Part shown: piece after piece, positions 11,937 to 25,012 of the stretch
Numbering within the stretch: position 1 is the first letter of the stretch
How the letters are laid out: each line of letters starts with the position of its first letter
Source of the DNA: Sequoia sempervirens
Taxonomy: Eukaryota > Streptophyta > Pinopsida > Cupressales > Cupressaceae
DNA: 64,000 nt
Reading direction: 5' to 3'
Assembly: GCA_007258455.2 (NCBI GenBank)
Contig: VDFB02321274.1
Coordinates: forward strand, 186,001-250,000
The notes under the pieces: generated by a model
What the model saw: the letters and a program-made list of their open reading frames with translations, nothing else
What the model was told of the DNA's origin: nothing
Database searches by the model: none
Program-made: the position numbers and the translations under genes

Positions 11937-14900
11937 TTTATGCATGATTTACAAGCTTGATGTTTTCTCATGCCTTATTTCATATGATCCCTTCATCCTT
12001 GATGATTTCATGTCTTTTTATCTCATGGATGAGAATGTCTTCTAAAAAGGTGTTGTTTATTATGTTTGGTAACTCTCATTAATAAAGTTTGTCCTCGTTT
12101 ATCCTTCTATTTTAGACATGGTTACTTTACTTGTCCATGAGTCTCATATTGATCATATTTATCCTATGTCATGTGATGATGAACATATACCATTAAGGAT
12201 TTACCATGTGATATATATATATATAGTGCAATGACTATTAGTGAGGTTTCACCTTCCCTACATATTCATGACATTATTATAACTTTTGATGATATCATAT
12301 TTTATATGTTATGATAGCCTAATATCTATAGATGCTTATGCATTAAATGAATTCCCTTATTTTATTTATGCGGTGATGTTCTTATGAGGATCACTATTTT
12401 GCATCTTATATTAGCCTTATGGATATTCATGATAGTATTTCATATAATGATGCCTTATATGATGATAGTATACACCTTGATGTTAGTTCATTAGGCTCTT
12501 ATGAAATTCATATTGATACTTCATTACCTAGTTTCTCATTATGTGATGATATTATTGTTCTTGGTGATGAATTATTATATGATGATTATGATGACACTAA
12601 AAATGCTTCTTTACATGTAAAATATTTATTTATTACTAATTAATAGTATTTTGACAAGGATACCTTACTGATTAGTGAGTTTAGATTCCATTTAAGTTTT
12701 AAAGAGTTATGCAGGATTTGATTCATCTTGTTTGCTTTACGTTTTTGTTATGGACTTGGAACATGTTTTCATTGTTTATTTTTATAATCTAGTTTTGATG
12801 AGGCTAGTATGGACCTGATGATACCTTCTCATGATTTACCTTTGAATCTTTGTTCCCCTACAATCCATGTGGCTCGCATGTCTACTAAACCTACCTTTTG
12901 TACCATGCTATCCTCTCCTAAGAATATAACCACCTTTCACATTCAGGATTGTTCACAAGATAGTCACATATGGAGACACACAATAGCTAGAGGCCAAGAT
13001 GTTCCAACCTATTATGCCTCCTAGACCTATGGTATTATAAAACATTTTGTAACACTCTTTCATTACCTTACCTTTTGTCAATATGCATAAGGTTAAAAAA
13101 ATTATACTTAACATCATACACATGTATATTTTAAGGATTGAGGCCTTACATTTAAATACATAGTTCAAAATATTGTATATAAATGGAAGATAAACACTAA
13201 GCATACATAAGAGTCCACAAATCCCTTACTTGATGAGGTAAATCACATGAAATCAAATCATGTGTGCCAAGAAATTTCTCTTGTTCAACATAACATACCC
13301 TACATCGAGGTTACACATAATATAAAAGAGAAATCATTTGATACAAATGATAAGGGATTAATTTATTATCCCCACCCATTAGTCTTACTACTCACCCTAT
13401 TTAGTGCATTTTCTTTCCTTTCTTGGATTTATGTTTTGTTTCCATGTTCCAGTTAGCATGTGGATGACACAAAGACACCTTTTGTGGTGCACATTGACAC
13501 AAGGGAATTTGAATACGTGTTATGGTTTTTACAGTAATTATTCCTTGTGCTTTGTATCATTTCTAATTTGGCATTTTTTTGTGCCATGTGTGTTATGATT
13601 CCTCTTGATTTTTCATCCATTTACCTTGTGTATCCTTACACTTTGAACCTTTCTTTGTGCCATGTTTGACCTATTTTTACTTTACTTTCTATATTCATAT
13701 ATATGCTTTTGTTTCTCTACTTGGGGGGCATCTTCAATATCTTATTTTTATGTTTAGCACCTATTCTTCCCCATGTTTCATGTTTTTCATAGTTTCTTAG
13801 GTTTACTTGTTGGCTTCTACATATACTTCATTCAACCTTTATCATCAACCATGTTTCATGTTCTTGATTTGGGTGCTCACTCATTTCTTGTTTACACATA
13901 TTTTTTACCACCTATGCCACACTTGTGATGTCTTCTATATGTAATGACTACTATTTTTATCCTTATTATTACATATATCTTATTAATTTATTATCCTTAT
14001 GCCTTTCTACTTATGACTCCATGATTGCCACTGTAATATCATACTGTATGATTCATGTTATTTTTTATATTGTTGACCTTGTGATGGTTTCAAGTTCTTT
14101 GTCATTGATGACTTATAATGTTCCTTATACAGGTCACGATTCACATGCTTTTTGCAATCACTTAGGATCCTTATCATGTTCGTGATTCTCATCATTTTTC
14201 TCATGTCTTAATAACATGTTATAATGATTTTTATCCTTATCATATTTTGATTTGATGCTCAAATCTTTATGTCTACAATGTAATCTATTTAAAACCTATA
14301 TGTGTACCTACACATCCAATTTCAAGTCTTTGATACCTTCCCTACTCTATTATCTACTTATATGAAAAAATATTTTTGTATGCACATTCATGCTTATCTC
14401 CTATTAATAAGATCACATGCTTATCTCCTTTAATTACACATTTCTTGTGATTACACACTCACTAATTGATTTTAGTACACAATTGATATGCTTGAAATAT
14501 CCTTGTCTTGACTTTAGATTCATCTTTCCTTCATGGTTTGCCTATAATGGGGGAAAACTTTCATACATTCCTCCACAATTTTCTCTAGCTTAAGTGCTCA
14601 CATGCTTAGATTTTGACTCCATTACACACTTGATGTGCTTATATGGTAAATATCTAGCCTTAAGGGCCACCCCTCTTTCATAATTTACTAATATTGGGGG
14701 CAACACTATGCCTTGAAACTCATCACTAGTCTATGATCTCATGTACTTGTCATAAGATGCTACATCTTCACATTATTTAGGTGCTTATACAATAATTTTA
14801 TATATTTATTAGCTACTTGTCACACAATGGTACTTATGATAGTTATTAAATGTGCTCACATGCTCTCTTTTTTATATCTATTACTTTGAGTACTACACAA

Positions 14901-15190
14901 TGTTTATTATGACAACGTTTTTACATGGTTCTACATAATTTACAATGAGCTATATGGGTTCACATGATCATATCTAATTTTATTAATTTCTTGCTCTATC
15001 ATACATTCTTTTCCCCTCACCTTCATTTCCTTACATTCTTTGGATGCAACCAACTAAAGGGGGACATATATCATCACTAAAACTCTAGTTGTTGAGCTTT
15101 TAGGTAGCAAATTGTGCTATACATGTATACTTTCCATTGTACCTAGATGGATCTTGATCCAATTGCATAACCCTAATTGAGCATAGTTCT
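11937..15190. other. Unassigned AT-rich region with G-tract clusters
   Basis: No gene recognised. An open frame at 12419-12643 (74 codons, Asp- and Tyr-rich, with repeated HDS/YDD segments) is clean but resembles nothing I know. Four G-rich tracts that look like polypurine tracts occur at about 13723, 14549, 14695 and 15058. A short TA run lies at 12211-12226. Probably layered retroelement non-coding sequence. Confidence 0.4.
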
Positions 15191-15440
15191 CACATTTTTC
15201 CGTGTTGAGTGGAGTTGCATGGCTATATCAAATGTGCTATATCACATTTTCCTACATTGAGCGGAGTCAAATGGTTGTATGAAATGTGTTGTATTGCATG
15301 TTTTCACATTAAGTGGAGTTGCATGGCTACATCAAATATGGCATCACATTTTTCCATAATCAAGTGGAGCTGTATAATTATACTAAATATGTCATATCAC
15401 ATTGCCATAATCAAGAAAAGTGTTTTGTATATCTTTCTAC
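15191..15440. repeat. Minisatellite, ~52 bp unit, about 5 copies
   Basis: Units start at 15191, 15243, 15297, 15345 and 15398, each beginning CACAT or CATG and running through TCC, a TTGAGTGGAGTTGCATGG-like core and a TATATCAAATGTG-like end. Units differ by 15-30% by eye and lengths are 48-54 bp; the last is partial. The open frame across it is a by-product. Confidence 0.8.
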
Positions 15441-18289
15441 ACATGAGTGGAATTTCTAACCCTTCTCTCTCTACTTATTTTTTATAGGCAATTTAAATTA
15501 CTTGTTATACAATTAGAATTAATTGTTATTTGTGCCTATTTCACTTGCATAATAAAGTACTCATTGTATATGTTTTCTCTATTTTGCAAGTTCCTATGGA
15601 GCCCACATGACAAGGAGAGAAACATAAGAAGAATCCAAGAATGGCCCATTACTTCACATAGACCAATTATACTTTGGCATGTCTAAATATTTAGTTTTTA
15701 TTTTAGTTGAAAATGTTCGTGTACTTGAGATACATCTTCATTTTAGTTTCAAGTGTAACTCAAAGTGGAGGGAAAATATAATGCTGAAATTTTTATACCC
15801 ATGCCAATTCCTATTTCGTTTTGGACTCATTTTGGTGGAATGTATTAATATAATTACATATTAAAAAGTGGCACACTCTTGTACCAAGTTTGGATCATGA
15901 CTTGATACTCATCCCTAACCATTTTATATTCATTTACACCTATTACATGCATTTTCTCCCATTATTTTTAATACATATTCTCATATATTTGTCCTTTATT
16001 CATTATTTATTAGCTTACATTCACACCCCTATCCACACATTTGTTCATTTGTCTCAAAACTAGCACTTTTCTATTATAGGTTAGTTCTAAATGCCTTAGG
16101 ATTGATCTCAAGTGGCTTAGGATTGACCCCAAATTTTAAAATTTAAAATTCAACTTTCCAAACTCTCACCCTTTTCTACTGTCCATGAAGAGCCAACTCC
16201 ATACATGTTTGCACTAATTGGTGCTATGTTTTGGTATTTAGAGACATTCATTTATGCAATTAACTCACATGTTCTAGCAAAGAGCATTCACTCTAGGAAC
16301 ATTTAGATTTGGAGCTTAAAAAGAACACATCTATATTATAATCATATAAGCAATATGCATGATTGAGAGTGTTGTATATGATCATTTGTTCATTATCATA
16401 GATCCATTTTGAATAGGCGGTTGACTCAAGAGAACTTGACCCTAGTGATCTAACAATCTCCCTAATGTGTTTGTAAATATTGCCTTGGAAGATTTATACA
16501 TAGGGAAGGTAGAGGTGAAGAGATATATGTTATAACTTTTGTCAAATCATTCATATATGTTGCAATTAATTTCTATGTATCAACTCATTTTCATGGTGCT
16601 CAAGTTTGATCCCTGGGGACTTAGATTGGGTTCACAATGATTTTTTGAGTTTTTATAAATCTCAAGATGTTCATCAAACCATGAGCATTAATTTTTTCTA
16701 CCTTGGCAATTGGATTTTGTACATTAGTGTTAATTCTTCATTGTTGTTCCCAAAGCTACATGCCACTTCTAATACATTTAATTTCTAAAAAAGGAAATTT
16801 TAATTTATCAATCTAACTTTGATTTATTCTAAATTAATTATGCTTAATTATGCATATTTATTTATGTAAAGGAAAATAAGCTTTTCCTAAGTGTGATATA
16901 GACTAATCCAATAAGATGTATACAAATACAAATAGAAAAGCTAGATTTAATAAGTGAGAATTGAGGGCCGATGTATTTTGAATTAAATAGATTCTAAATA
17001 TGGAAAGTGAATATAGTAAATTCTAGTACTTATCTCTATCACCAAAGAATGCTTTCCCTTATTGAAAATTATTAAATTTTACTAGTATTTAGTTTAAAAA
17101 TGATGCTTCTTTGCTTGTGTAACTCCTCAAATTCTATGTCTACCTAATGTTCTATCTTAGGTTGAGTTCGATGGACTAGGTCTAATATGTGATTGTGGAC
17201 TCATCATCTAATTTTAGATTTGACCCCTTCTAATGTGGAATTATTCTTTATGCTTCACCTAAGTAACCTTTGTTTACTTTATTCTTCTATAATATTTGAG
17301 GATTGGGAGTATGTAGAAGTACCTTGGAAGGGGTGTCATTGTGTCACTATGCAACACATTCTCCTAATACAATCCATGATAATGTGTGTAAATAATTGAA
17401 AACAACACCCTTTAGATTTGAATACTCTCTTCAAAGGCTCGTGCATATCTAGATTCCTTTTAGTGCATCAATTAAAATTATAATATGAATGGTATGGAAA
17501 TAAGCTTTGATTATGTGGAGATTAGGAGATAAGTGAAATTAATGTATTTAATACTTTCAAATACAAGGACATACAAATAAAGCACACACACTTATTTTTA
17601 GTTAGTCCTTGTAGGGAAATATTTGGTAAGAGAACTAAAATTTGACTACAAGATCATACCCGCAATCTTGAACTTGACTTGCATAATAGGAATGATTAAA
17701 TTAGTGTGGGTAATGGGTATATGGAATAATGTGTATGTTTGGTATCGTAAATGTATGCATAGAGTGAATATATCAAAATGTGTGAGCATAACTATGAGAT
17801 AGGGGATAAGTGTTTAATGATGAGTATAATGGATAGGTGATTGGCATAAAGTAAGAGACCCAATTTTGTACAAAATTATGCTATTTGTCAATATGTCAAT
17901 GAATTAAAACACTCTCCTTAAAATAGGCTCAAAACTAAATGTGAAATGACACAAGTATATAAAATTCACCATTATATTTCACCCCCACTTTGAGTTGCAT
18001 GTGAATCTTGAAATGATCATGCATACTCATAAACATGCATGAAAAATAAATATTCAAACATAAAATGATACAATAGGGGTCCATATAAATTAATGGATGT
18101 TTCAAGGTGTCATCTTGTAAGTTTATCCTTTGTCATGTACTCTACATGGGAACCTATAAGATTAAGGAAAATTATTCCATGGGTAAATTTTGTGACACAA
18201 GTTGAAATAAAACCAATTTCAATTTGAATGTAATTGTCAATGGTCATAAATGAGATAGAAAGGTAGAGATAGAGTTAGAATAAATTTTC
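15441..18289. other. Intergenic, nothing recognised
   Basis: AT-rich sequence without recognisable coding similarity. Short open frames at 15447-15864, 16606-16788 and 17193-17399 match no family. It ends where the pol remnant of element A begins abruptly, so a truncation or recombination breakpoint lies near 18290. Confidence 0.45.
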
Positions 18290-18510
18290 CTATATACAAA
18301 AGTGGTAATAATTTTCCTTGCTTCATACGAAAACCCATGTTATTGTGAGAAATCATCTCCTTAAACATCCGTTCACTAGAACCGATCTTTTTGGAAGGTT
18401 GGCGAAATGGGTTATGTTTTTCTCGGAGTTCAACATCAAATTTGTAACCTAGAAAGCAATCAAAGGTCAAGTTGTTATCGATCAATAAGTGGATCTCCCT
18501 CATCTCACTC
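18290..18510 (+). pseudogene. Element A RNase H C-terminal end
   Basis: With stops ignored the frame reads LFGRLAKWVMFFSEFNIKFV, then KAIKGQVVIDQ, matching the Tat-branch RNase H end (GRLAKW, SEF-D-I, KAIKGQ-x-x-AD). It joins the second RNase H downstream by about 15 codons. N-terminal half absent. Confidence 0.7.
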
Positions 18511-18544
18511 CACTAATATCAATTTATTTCTAGACAAAAATCTC

Positions 18545-19000
18545 TTTGTAGCAGACTATGAACCTGTGTGGGAGATGTACTTCAATGGATCGAGATGTCA
18601 AGCTGGCTATAGGGTAGGTGTAGTTTTAATCTCACTCGAAGGAAATCCGGTTCCTCTATCCTTTTGATTGGAATTTCATTGCACTAAAAACATCGTTGAG
18701 TACGAAGCCCTTATTATTGGCTTGCATATCATGATGGCTGTAAACATTAAACATCTTCACATTCATAGTGATTTTGAGCTTATTATAAATCAAATCATAG
18801 GAACGTATCAGGCTAAGAAGAATAAGCTATCTCAGTATTGGGATTTGGCCTTATCCTTGCTTGATTGTTTCTCTTCTTTCACAATAGATAGTGTCCCTAG
18901 GAGAGAAAATCAACACGCAAATGCAATGGCAAGGGTAACCTCTCTTATATCTTTGGATGATGGTATAGAAGAATACAACTTTGTGGTTTACATTCTCCAC
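18545..19000 (+). pseudogene. Element A second (archaeal-type) RNase H
   Basis: Opens with WEMYFNGSRCQAGYRVGVVL, then NIVEYEALIIGLHIMM, LHIHSDFELIINQIIGTYQ and PRRENQHANAMARV. This order (FDGS, EYEAL, a D-x-x-L-x-x-x-Q-x-x-G stretch, N-x-x-AD-x-LA) is that of the second RNase H of Tat/Ogre elements. The first catalytic Asp (FDGS) reads Asn here, and the ADALA Asp is also Asn, so the active site is lost. One stop lies at 18665-18667. Confidence 0.8.
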
Positions 19001-19244
19001 ACTTCTGCTATCTCAAATCAAATCAAACCCAATTTTCTAGTGTGTTCTCACGTAGACTCGAGAGAATGGTATTCTCACATTTATAATTATTTGAAGATTG
19101 GAAATTTTCTCAACGATGTGATTAAAAACACTTTTGTACTCATATACAAAAACCTTCAGTCTGATATATTATACTATCCGATGTTCTTTATGAAAAATAT
19201 TATAATGGTCTTCTTTGATGTCTCACTAAGGCTAAAATATCCCT

Positions 19245-20310
19245 TGCCCTTCACGAAGCCCATTCAGGCTCTAGAAGTGGAAATTTTGGCAGTAAATCCT
19301 TGGTGTGTAAACTGATTCACATGGGATACTTTTGGTAGAAAATGGAGCACGATTCCATTTCCTTTGTCAAGAAGTGTTGTCAATGTTAACAACACAATAA
19401 TCTCATTCAGGCTCATGCATAAGAGCTTCAAATTCAGACCTCTCCTTGGCCATTTGCAAAATGGGATTTGGATATTATTGGCAAAATATCACCTCCTTCT
19501 AAAGGACATACCTTCATCATTACTGCTACTGATTACTTTAAACGAAATGGGTCGAAGTTGTTCCACTTCAATCCATGAATGCTAGAGCAATCTGCAGCTT
19601 TCTTCTAAATAATATCATTGCTCATTTTGGATTGCCTTGTATCCTTGTTTTTGACAATGGTACTTCATTTAAGAACAAAGAGGTAAAAAATTTCATATTC
19701 AACATCGCTTTTATACACCATACTATCCTCAGTCTAATGGCCAAGATGAAGCATCTAATAAAACTCTTGAGCTGATTCTCCAAAAAATAGTAAACAAATA
19801 CGGTAAATATTGGATACTCAATTAACGTATGGATTATGGTCCTATTGCATGAGTGTTCGTACAGATACTAGTACTACATCATATAACCTCGTGTATGGTG
19901 TTGAAGCTATCATGCCTTTAGAGTTGGAAATTCCCTCTTTGCAAGTTTCCCTTAAAGAGTTGATTGATGATGATACTTACCATGTTTATTGTTTGTATCA
20001 ACTTGAGTTGCTCGACGAATGTTGATTGCAAGCCCTCAAACATCTCTAGGCTTATCAACGATCTATCTCTAAACATTATAATCAAGATGTTCTTTCTCAA
20101 ACTTTCAAGGTAGGTAACCTCGTTCTCTATGAGAATCATAGAAATGTAAATGCACCACCTGATCAAAAGGGGAAATTAAACCCTAATTGGTTAGGTCCTT
20201 ACATAATCATCTTTTGTATGGTTTTGGTGCCTATGGACTATCATCTATGGATGGAGTGCCTCTAAAAGAACCAACCAATGCAATGCATCTTCGTCAATAC
20301 TATTCATAGT
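19245..20310 (+). pseudogene. Element A integrase
   Basis: Zinc finger: an H-x3-H pair near 19254 and a C-x2-C pair (KKCCQC) near 19375. The core opens with PWPFAKWDLDIIGKISPPSK (first Asp), then GLPCILVFDNGTSFKN (second Asp), then NGQDEASNKT with the catalytic Glu kept. The C-terminal part has YGVEAIMPLE, FKVGNLVLYEN and PNWLGPYII, the usual GPY/F-type end. Integrase joins the DNA copy to the genome. Frameshifts near 19540, 19730 and 19850 and several stops kill it. Confidence 0.8.
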
Positions 20311-20925
20311 GTCTATGTGGCATGCACATGATACTCATCCCTTAGGGATTGTAGTTTGTTATGTTATGAAATTTCTTCGTCAACACATTATCTCTACATT
20401 ATGTGTTATGATGTAAACATGTGCATGTATTTATTTTCTTTAATTAGGGAATATACGTATACATGTGTTTTATTATGCTATGTATCCATGCATTATATTT
20501 GATTAAGTATTTTGTTTTGGAAATTAGTCATTGTTGTATTTAATTAAACATCCATCCAATGTGTATTTATTAGACCATGACAACATCTACTCTAAAAATA
20601 CATCCATAAATGTAAATCCATCACATAGCCATACATGAAAGTAAAAGTACACATAAGAACACCATGATGTTGCAGAAAATCTCATATATATATATAAATT
20701 TCATGTACATGTATCACACCACTATATCAAAATGTGGTGACTGTAAATCTATATATGTCTATACATCAAAAAAATTCTATATAAAACAATATGATTTTGT
20801 ATACAAAAACTAGCATGCAAAATGGGCCTCTAGCCCTTGGGTGTGTGGCTCCTTAAGCCCTTTGACACTGGAATTGGTGGATGTTGGATGGATGTGAGTA
20901 AATGTGACCGATGAGATCATGACAT
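20311..20925. other. Element A spacer after integrase
   Basis: Non-coding stretch between the end of pol and the antisense gene. Holds a TA-rich run near 20686-20698. Nothing else seen. Confidence 0.5.
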
Positions 20926-23330
20926 AGACATGCTCTATGCTTATATTCCTTGGACCTCTCCTCTTAGATCAACCACCTCCTCCCATAGATTGGCCTCCCT
21001 CTCACGAGCCTATTGTAGCTCCTCCTAGAGTTGTTGCACCTCGGGATCAACAACTGGCATCATTTCCCCTGCCTACCTATCGAGGTCATTGAGTCAGCTC
21101 CACAGAGCGTCATGTGCCACTATGACACTCTCTGCCCACATCACTGACTGATCTCACTCGGCTAAAGTAGCGTGTAGCTCGACCAATCGTTGATCTCGTT
21201 GCTTGGTCATGGTGACAAGGTCTGTAGTCCTATGGATGACCTCTACATGAACCTCCACATAGGTTGTCCTCAACTATGCTACAAGCTCAAAAAGGTGGGC
21301 ATATTGTCCCATTGAAGCTAGGCTACACACGTCTAGGAAACTCCCCTAGATTGGCACGGTTGGGGCCACCTCTACAATGCATTCCCCAATGAAGGTGATC
21401 CTCTCCTGTGCATCCACTACAACCACAGAGAAAGTGGACACTATCAATACCAAATTGTATCAAAACACATGCATATATATATGAGAAAAACTAAAATGGA
21501 AATACTAAAAGGAAATAACATGTATCACATTCATACCTGGGTCCCCAACCTTCCAATGTGGATCAAGAAGGGGTGCTATGCTCAGAATTGCTATTGCTTC
21601 CATTGTAGGAGGTACAACTACTTGGCCAGAAGGTAGATCGAATGAGACAAGGACTGCTCATGGAGGTGATGAAATCATTTGTTGCCATCTTGACCTCTCT
21701 ATTGCTCCACTTGTTGACACCTCCCCCTCCTTGCCGCCAGTATTGATATCCTCACCTCCTCGTCCCTACACACTAGCATTTCCCATGGGGGCATTTTCTA
21801 GGAAAATCAGGGTCGAGCTGGTCATCGCCCACAACAAAACAAAACCATGGATGATTCCAACATCATCGATCGCAAGAACAAGAGGTTGGTCATCATTGTC
21901 TGACTCGTTGTCGCTAACAATGAAATTTGTAATGGTTTTACGAGGATGATTTCCTGCTTGGACTATGCTCCTCATCGATTGGACATACATGGGAGGCACT
22001 GAAGGGATGGTTTGCACCTAGCTAAACTATTGGGCGACTTGATGCTAGTAATATGAGACGATGATGTGATCTGATCGCCCTGTTAGGAGCTGATCACACT
22101 ACATCCTATACAACTACCACCTGTCAGTGGGCTAGATCCCCATCATCCTATAGGGATGCCATCTAATATCTTGCATATGCAAAAAATTGAGCTACAACCA
22201 CAAAAAAAAATCCTCATAGCGCCAGTCACACACTAAAGGGTATACGTGCTAGGGGAACTTGATCGGCCTCATGAACTTGATGTGATCAAAATCCCACACC
22301 TATAATAGTGTGCAGACTATATGGTTGTGGTACCTATAGTCTACATACTACCCGAGGTCATGGTAAAGATGAGCCAGTAAACTTTAACCCTAGGTGAAGA
22401 TGGTCTCCTACTCCTCCATCACTTCAATGCAATGGACGAGGCCCCTATGTAGGTGTGAGCTTCGCCCATCCATCATGGCACGGAGGCCGACTGTAATAAT
22501 CATCGTGGTCAATGGACAAGTGGCATAGCCGCTCTCCCCTACTCGATCCACCTAATGTAGATGTGACCCATGGTGTCACCTGGGACCACCCACACGATGC
22601 AATATTGTTGGCCCTCATAGGCATCCTCTATTGTCCTGACCACATTGTATGCAACCCATCATCCCAGGATGGGTAGCCCAGTGATGCAGTAGACATCCTC
22701 TATGGTGACAGTCATCTCTCTCATCATCAGGTGGAAGGGGTAGGTGTCAACATCCTAGTGCTCCATGAGCGCCATCAACATGGGTTTGTGGAAACAGGTC
22801 TCCGACATTGTGTAGACCCACCAGAGGTCGACCCATCGCAACATGTCCTAATCGTCTATGTGCAGATTATCACGATGATCTTGCAACAATGAAAGAAATT
22901 ATCCTCCAGCATACTCGCGGATCTTGGACCAAGCCTGTAAATACACAAATTTTCATGTCAATCCCTTCTATATCATCAAGAAAAATTCTAACTACATCAA
23001 TATTGTCCTAAGTTCGCCACTAGGATGGAGGCATGCCGCACAAACATCTACACGATGCGCTAGTGTCTAAGGCTGAACACCTTCCGACAATAGCATGCGA
23101 GAGGGACTCTAAGATGGTTGGAGGTCACTCATGCACTGTCAAGATGACAATGTTCCAACCATACACCTCCACATGTGGCTAGATGCTTGTGCTGCTTGGG
23201 GATGACAAAAATCTAAAAACATACAACAAAATGACTAGTTGGGTAAACAAAGATGTACCTCATTAGGCTAGTCACTCGTCGCCATCGTTGTGCAGCACTG
23301 CTTGATCCTCGAGGCCACATACTCTCATTT
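20926..23330 (-). pseudogene. Antisense plant mobile domain gene of element A
   Basis: Read on the - strand, the region at about 22745-22665 gives PFHLMMREMTVTIEDVYCIT followed by GLPI, the signature of the plant mobile domain (PMD; FHL-x-x-GEMT-x-TLEDV-x-x-LTGLPI). PMDs occur in host proteins such as MAIN and MAIL1 and in several plant transposon types. Their biochemical activity is not settled. The low-coordinate end (about 21350-20930) codes a heptad-rich stretch (REREANLWEEVVDLRGE), a likely coiled coil. The frame is broken by many stops, several at positions where Gln or Arg is expected. Base composition is richer in GC than the neighbours. It lies between integrase and the 3' LTR, the same place as the related gene at 53200-55085. 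Confidence 0.72.
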
Positions 23331-23849
23331 TCAAGGCATTTTGTTGACTCTTCTCTCACAAAATTCAACAAGATCCTCATCATGAATAGTTAAAATGACT
23401 CTTCTATGGGCCCACCTAGGCATATATAGGTCATTTTTGCCCATTTTTTGGGGAAAAAATGTTCCTTCCATCCTTCCTATTTTCACCCCACATAGGTGGG
23501 GGAAAAATAGGAGGGGGCATACATTCACCTCTTCATCATATTTTTCTTCTAATCCATTGAATTTTTTTAAGCATTCTTCTCATTGTGGTAGCTTCTTCCG
23601 ATATTCGAAACTGACCTAAATTTGAGTTTTGTAGAATGAAACTTTGCGTTAGATGTAGTTTTTCGTCGAGTTTGTAAACTGGGGGAATTTCCAATATCCA
23701 CTTGCTCGACCTTTGCGACCTCTACAATATCCTTTTGCACGTAAATCTATACAATTTTTAAATTTTTGAACTTACACCAATTTTTTCTTTTCTATTTTAG
23801 TGTTGCTGATTTTTCTTCAAAAATTCAACTCACTAAAGTGTGGGAAAAA
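23331..23849. other. Element A 3' untranslated region with polypurine tract
   Basis: Non-coding sequence between the antisense gene and the LTR. It ends in GTGTGGGAAAAA (23838-23849), a purine run abutting the LTR start. Confidence 0.6.
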
Positions 23850-25012
23850 TGTAGAGTCATAAAATTGCACCCCATGGAAATTTCACACTTGCGCATTTAG
23901 CTCATTGCATTTATGGCACCTCGTCGCATTTATGACAAAAACCTTATGAGTTAAAATTTCATGATTTTGACTCCATAAGGGACAATGACAAAGCATTAGC
24001 AGTTTACCACCTTATTTCGTGTAAAGTTTTGAGTTGGATGCCTATGTGATGTGCAGATGTCTACATGAAATGTAAGTGTACCTAAAATTTTCAAGTTCAA
24101 ATAAGGGAATCTCATGAACTTTGCCTATGACACGCGTCATTGTGATAGAATCATGAGTGTAACGGCTCTTCTTGCCCATGCAACATGTCAAAACTCTATT
24201 TTTCATCCTCATTCTCATTCATTTAGACTTCCTTGTATTCTCTCTTGCTCTCTTTCTCTATTCTCTCCTACATCTCTTCTCCATAACAAAGCTCTACCAA
24301 ATTCATGTCTCATCAACAACCAAGGCTCTCTTGCAAGCATTCAACATCTATTATATCAAGCCAAGAGGGAACCACATACTACTAGTAACACTCTCTTGTT
24401 GCTTTGTCTTGTCTATTTGCAAACACATACTTGCCTTGTCTATTTTATTCATGATAGGGGTCCTCCTCCACAATGGGGCTTGTTTCTATCACATGTCTCA
24501 TCTATTACATTTTGTGTCTTGTCTATTTTCTATATATTTGGCTATATGTGGAGGTGGAAATGCCAAAGTGGGGAATTGAATAAGGCAAGCCCCAAAATAG
24601 CCCCAACATTTTTCCCCATCCTTGTTGTGTGCAGGTTTTTGGATTCAAAGATTTGGGTACTTATAGATTTCAGGTTTTTAGCTTCTGGTTTGACAAGGAT
24701 GACATCTCAGTGTGCAGACGTCCCTGCAATGTGTTGTCATCCATTGATCATGACTCTGTCCTTTTGTGGACTGAATCTGTAAGTCTTCGTCTTTCTGCCT
24801 TTGTATTTTGTACTTTGTGATTATTCACGTGATTCTATTAACTTGCAGTTTTCCTTTTCTAGCTTAATATTTCATTTGATAAGTTATTGCAATCTTTCTC
24901 TACTTTATAATTTATCACTTAAGTTTGTACTTTGAGGTAATTGAGGGCTATTCGCTCCCTGTAGACTCTTCTTGTCCTAGATACTCAGGAGTAGTGAACC
25001 CCCTCCTTTACA
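23850..25012 (+). repeat. Element A 3' LTR
   Basis: Starts TGTAGAGTCATAAAATTGC and ends CCTCCTTTACA. It is collinear with 58312-59475 (shared blocks include CTCCATAAGGGACAATGACAA and a GGAGTAG-GAA-CCCCTCC end). No primer site follows at 25013, so it is a 3' LTR. The 222-codon open frame inside (24114-24782) is LTR sequence, not a gene. Confidence 0.85.

Larger units (their letters stand above)
18290..25012 (+). mobile_element. Element A: Tat-like Ty3/gypsy retrotransposon, 5' truncated
   Basis: In order on the + strand: RNase H C-terminus, second RNase H, integrase with zinc finger, and C-terminal domain; then an antisense plant-mobile-domain gene, a purine tract and a 3' LTR. A second RNase H between RNase H and integrase is the hallmark of the Tat/Ogre branch. 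No RT, protease, gag or 5' LTR was found upstream. The LTR belongs to the same family as the one at 58312-59475 (1163 and 1164 bp). Confidence 0.8.

Noticed and set aside
24114..24782. 222-codon open frame, the longest simple ORF outside retroelement pol
   Set aside because: It lies wholly inside the element A LTR, and the element B LTR copy of the same sequence does not keep the frame.
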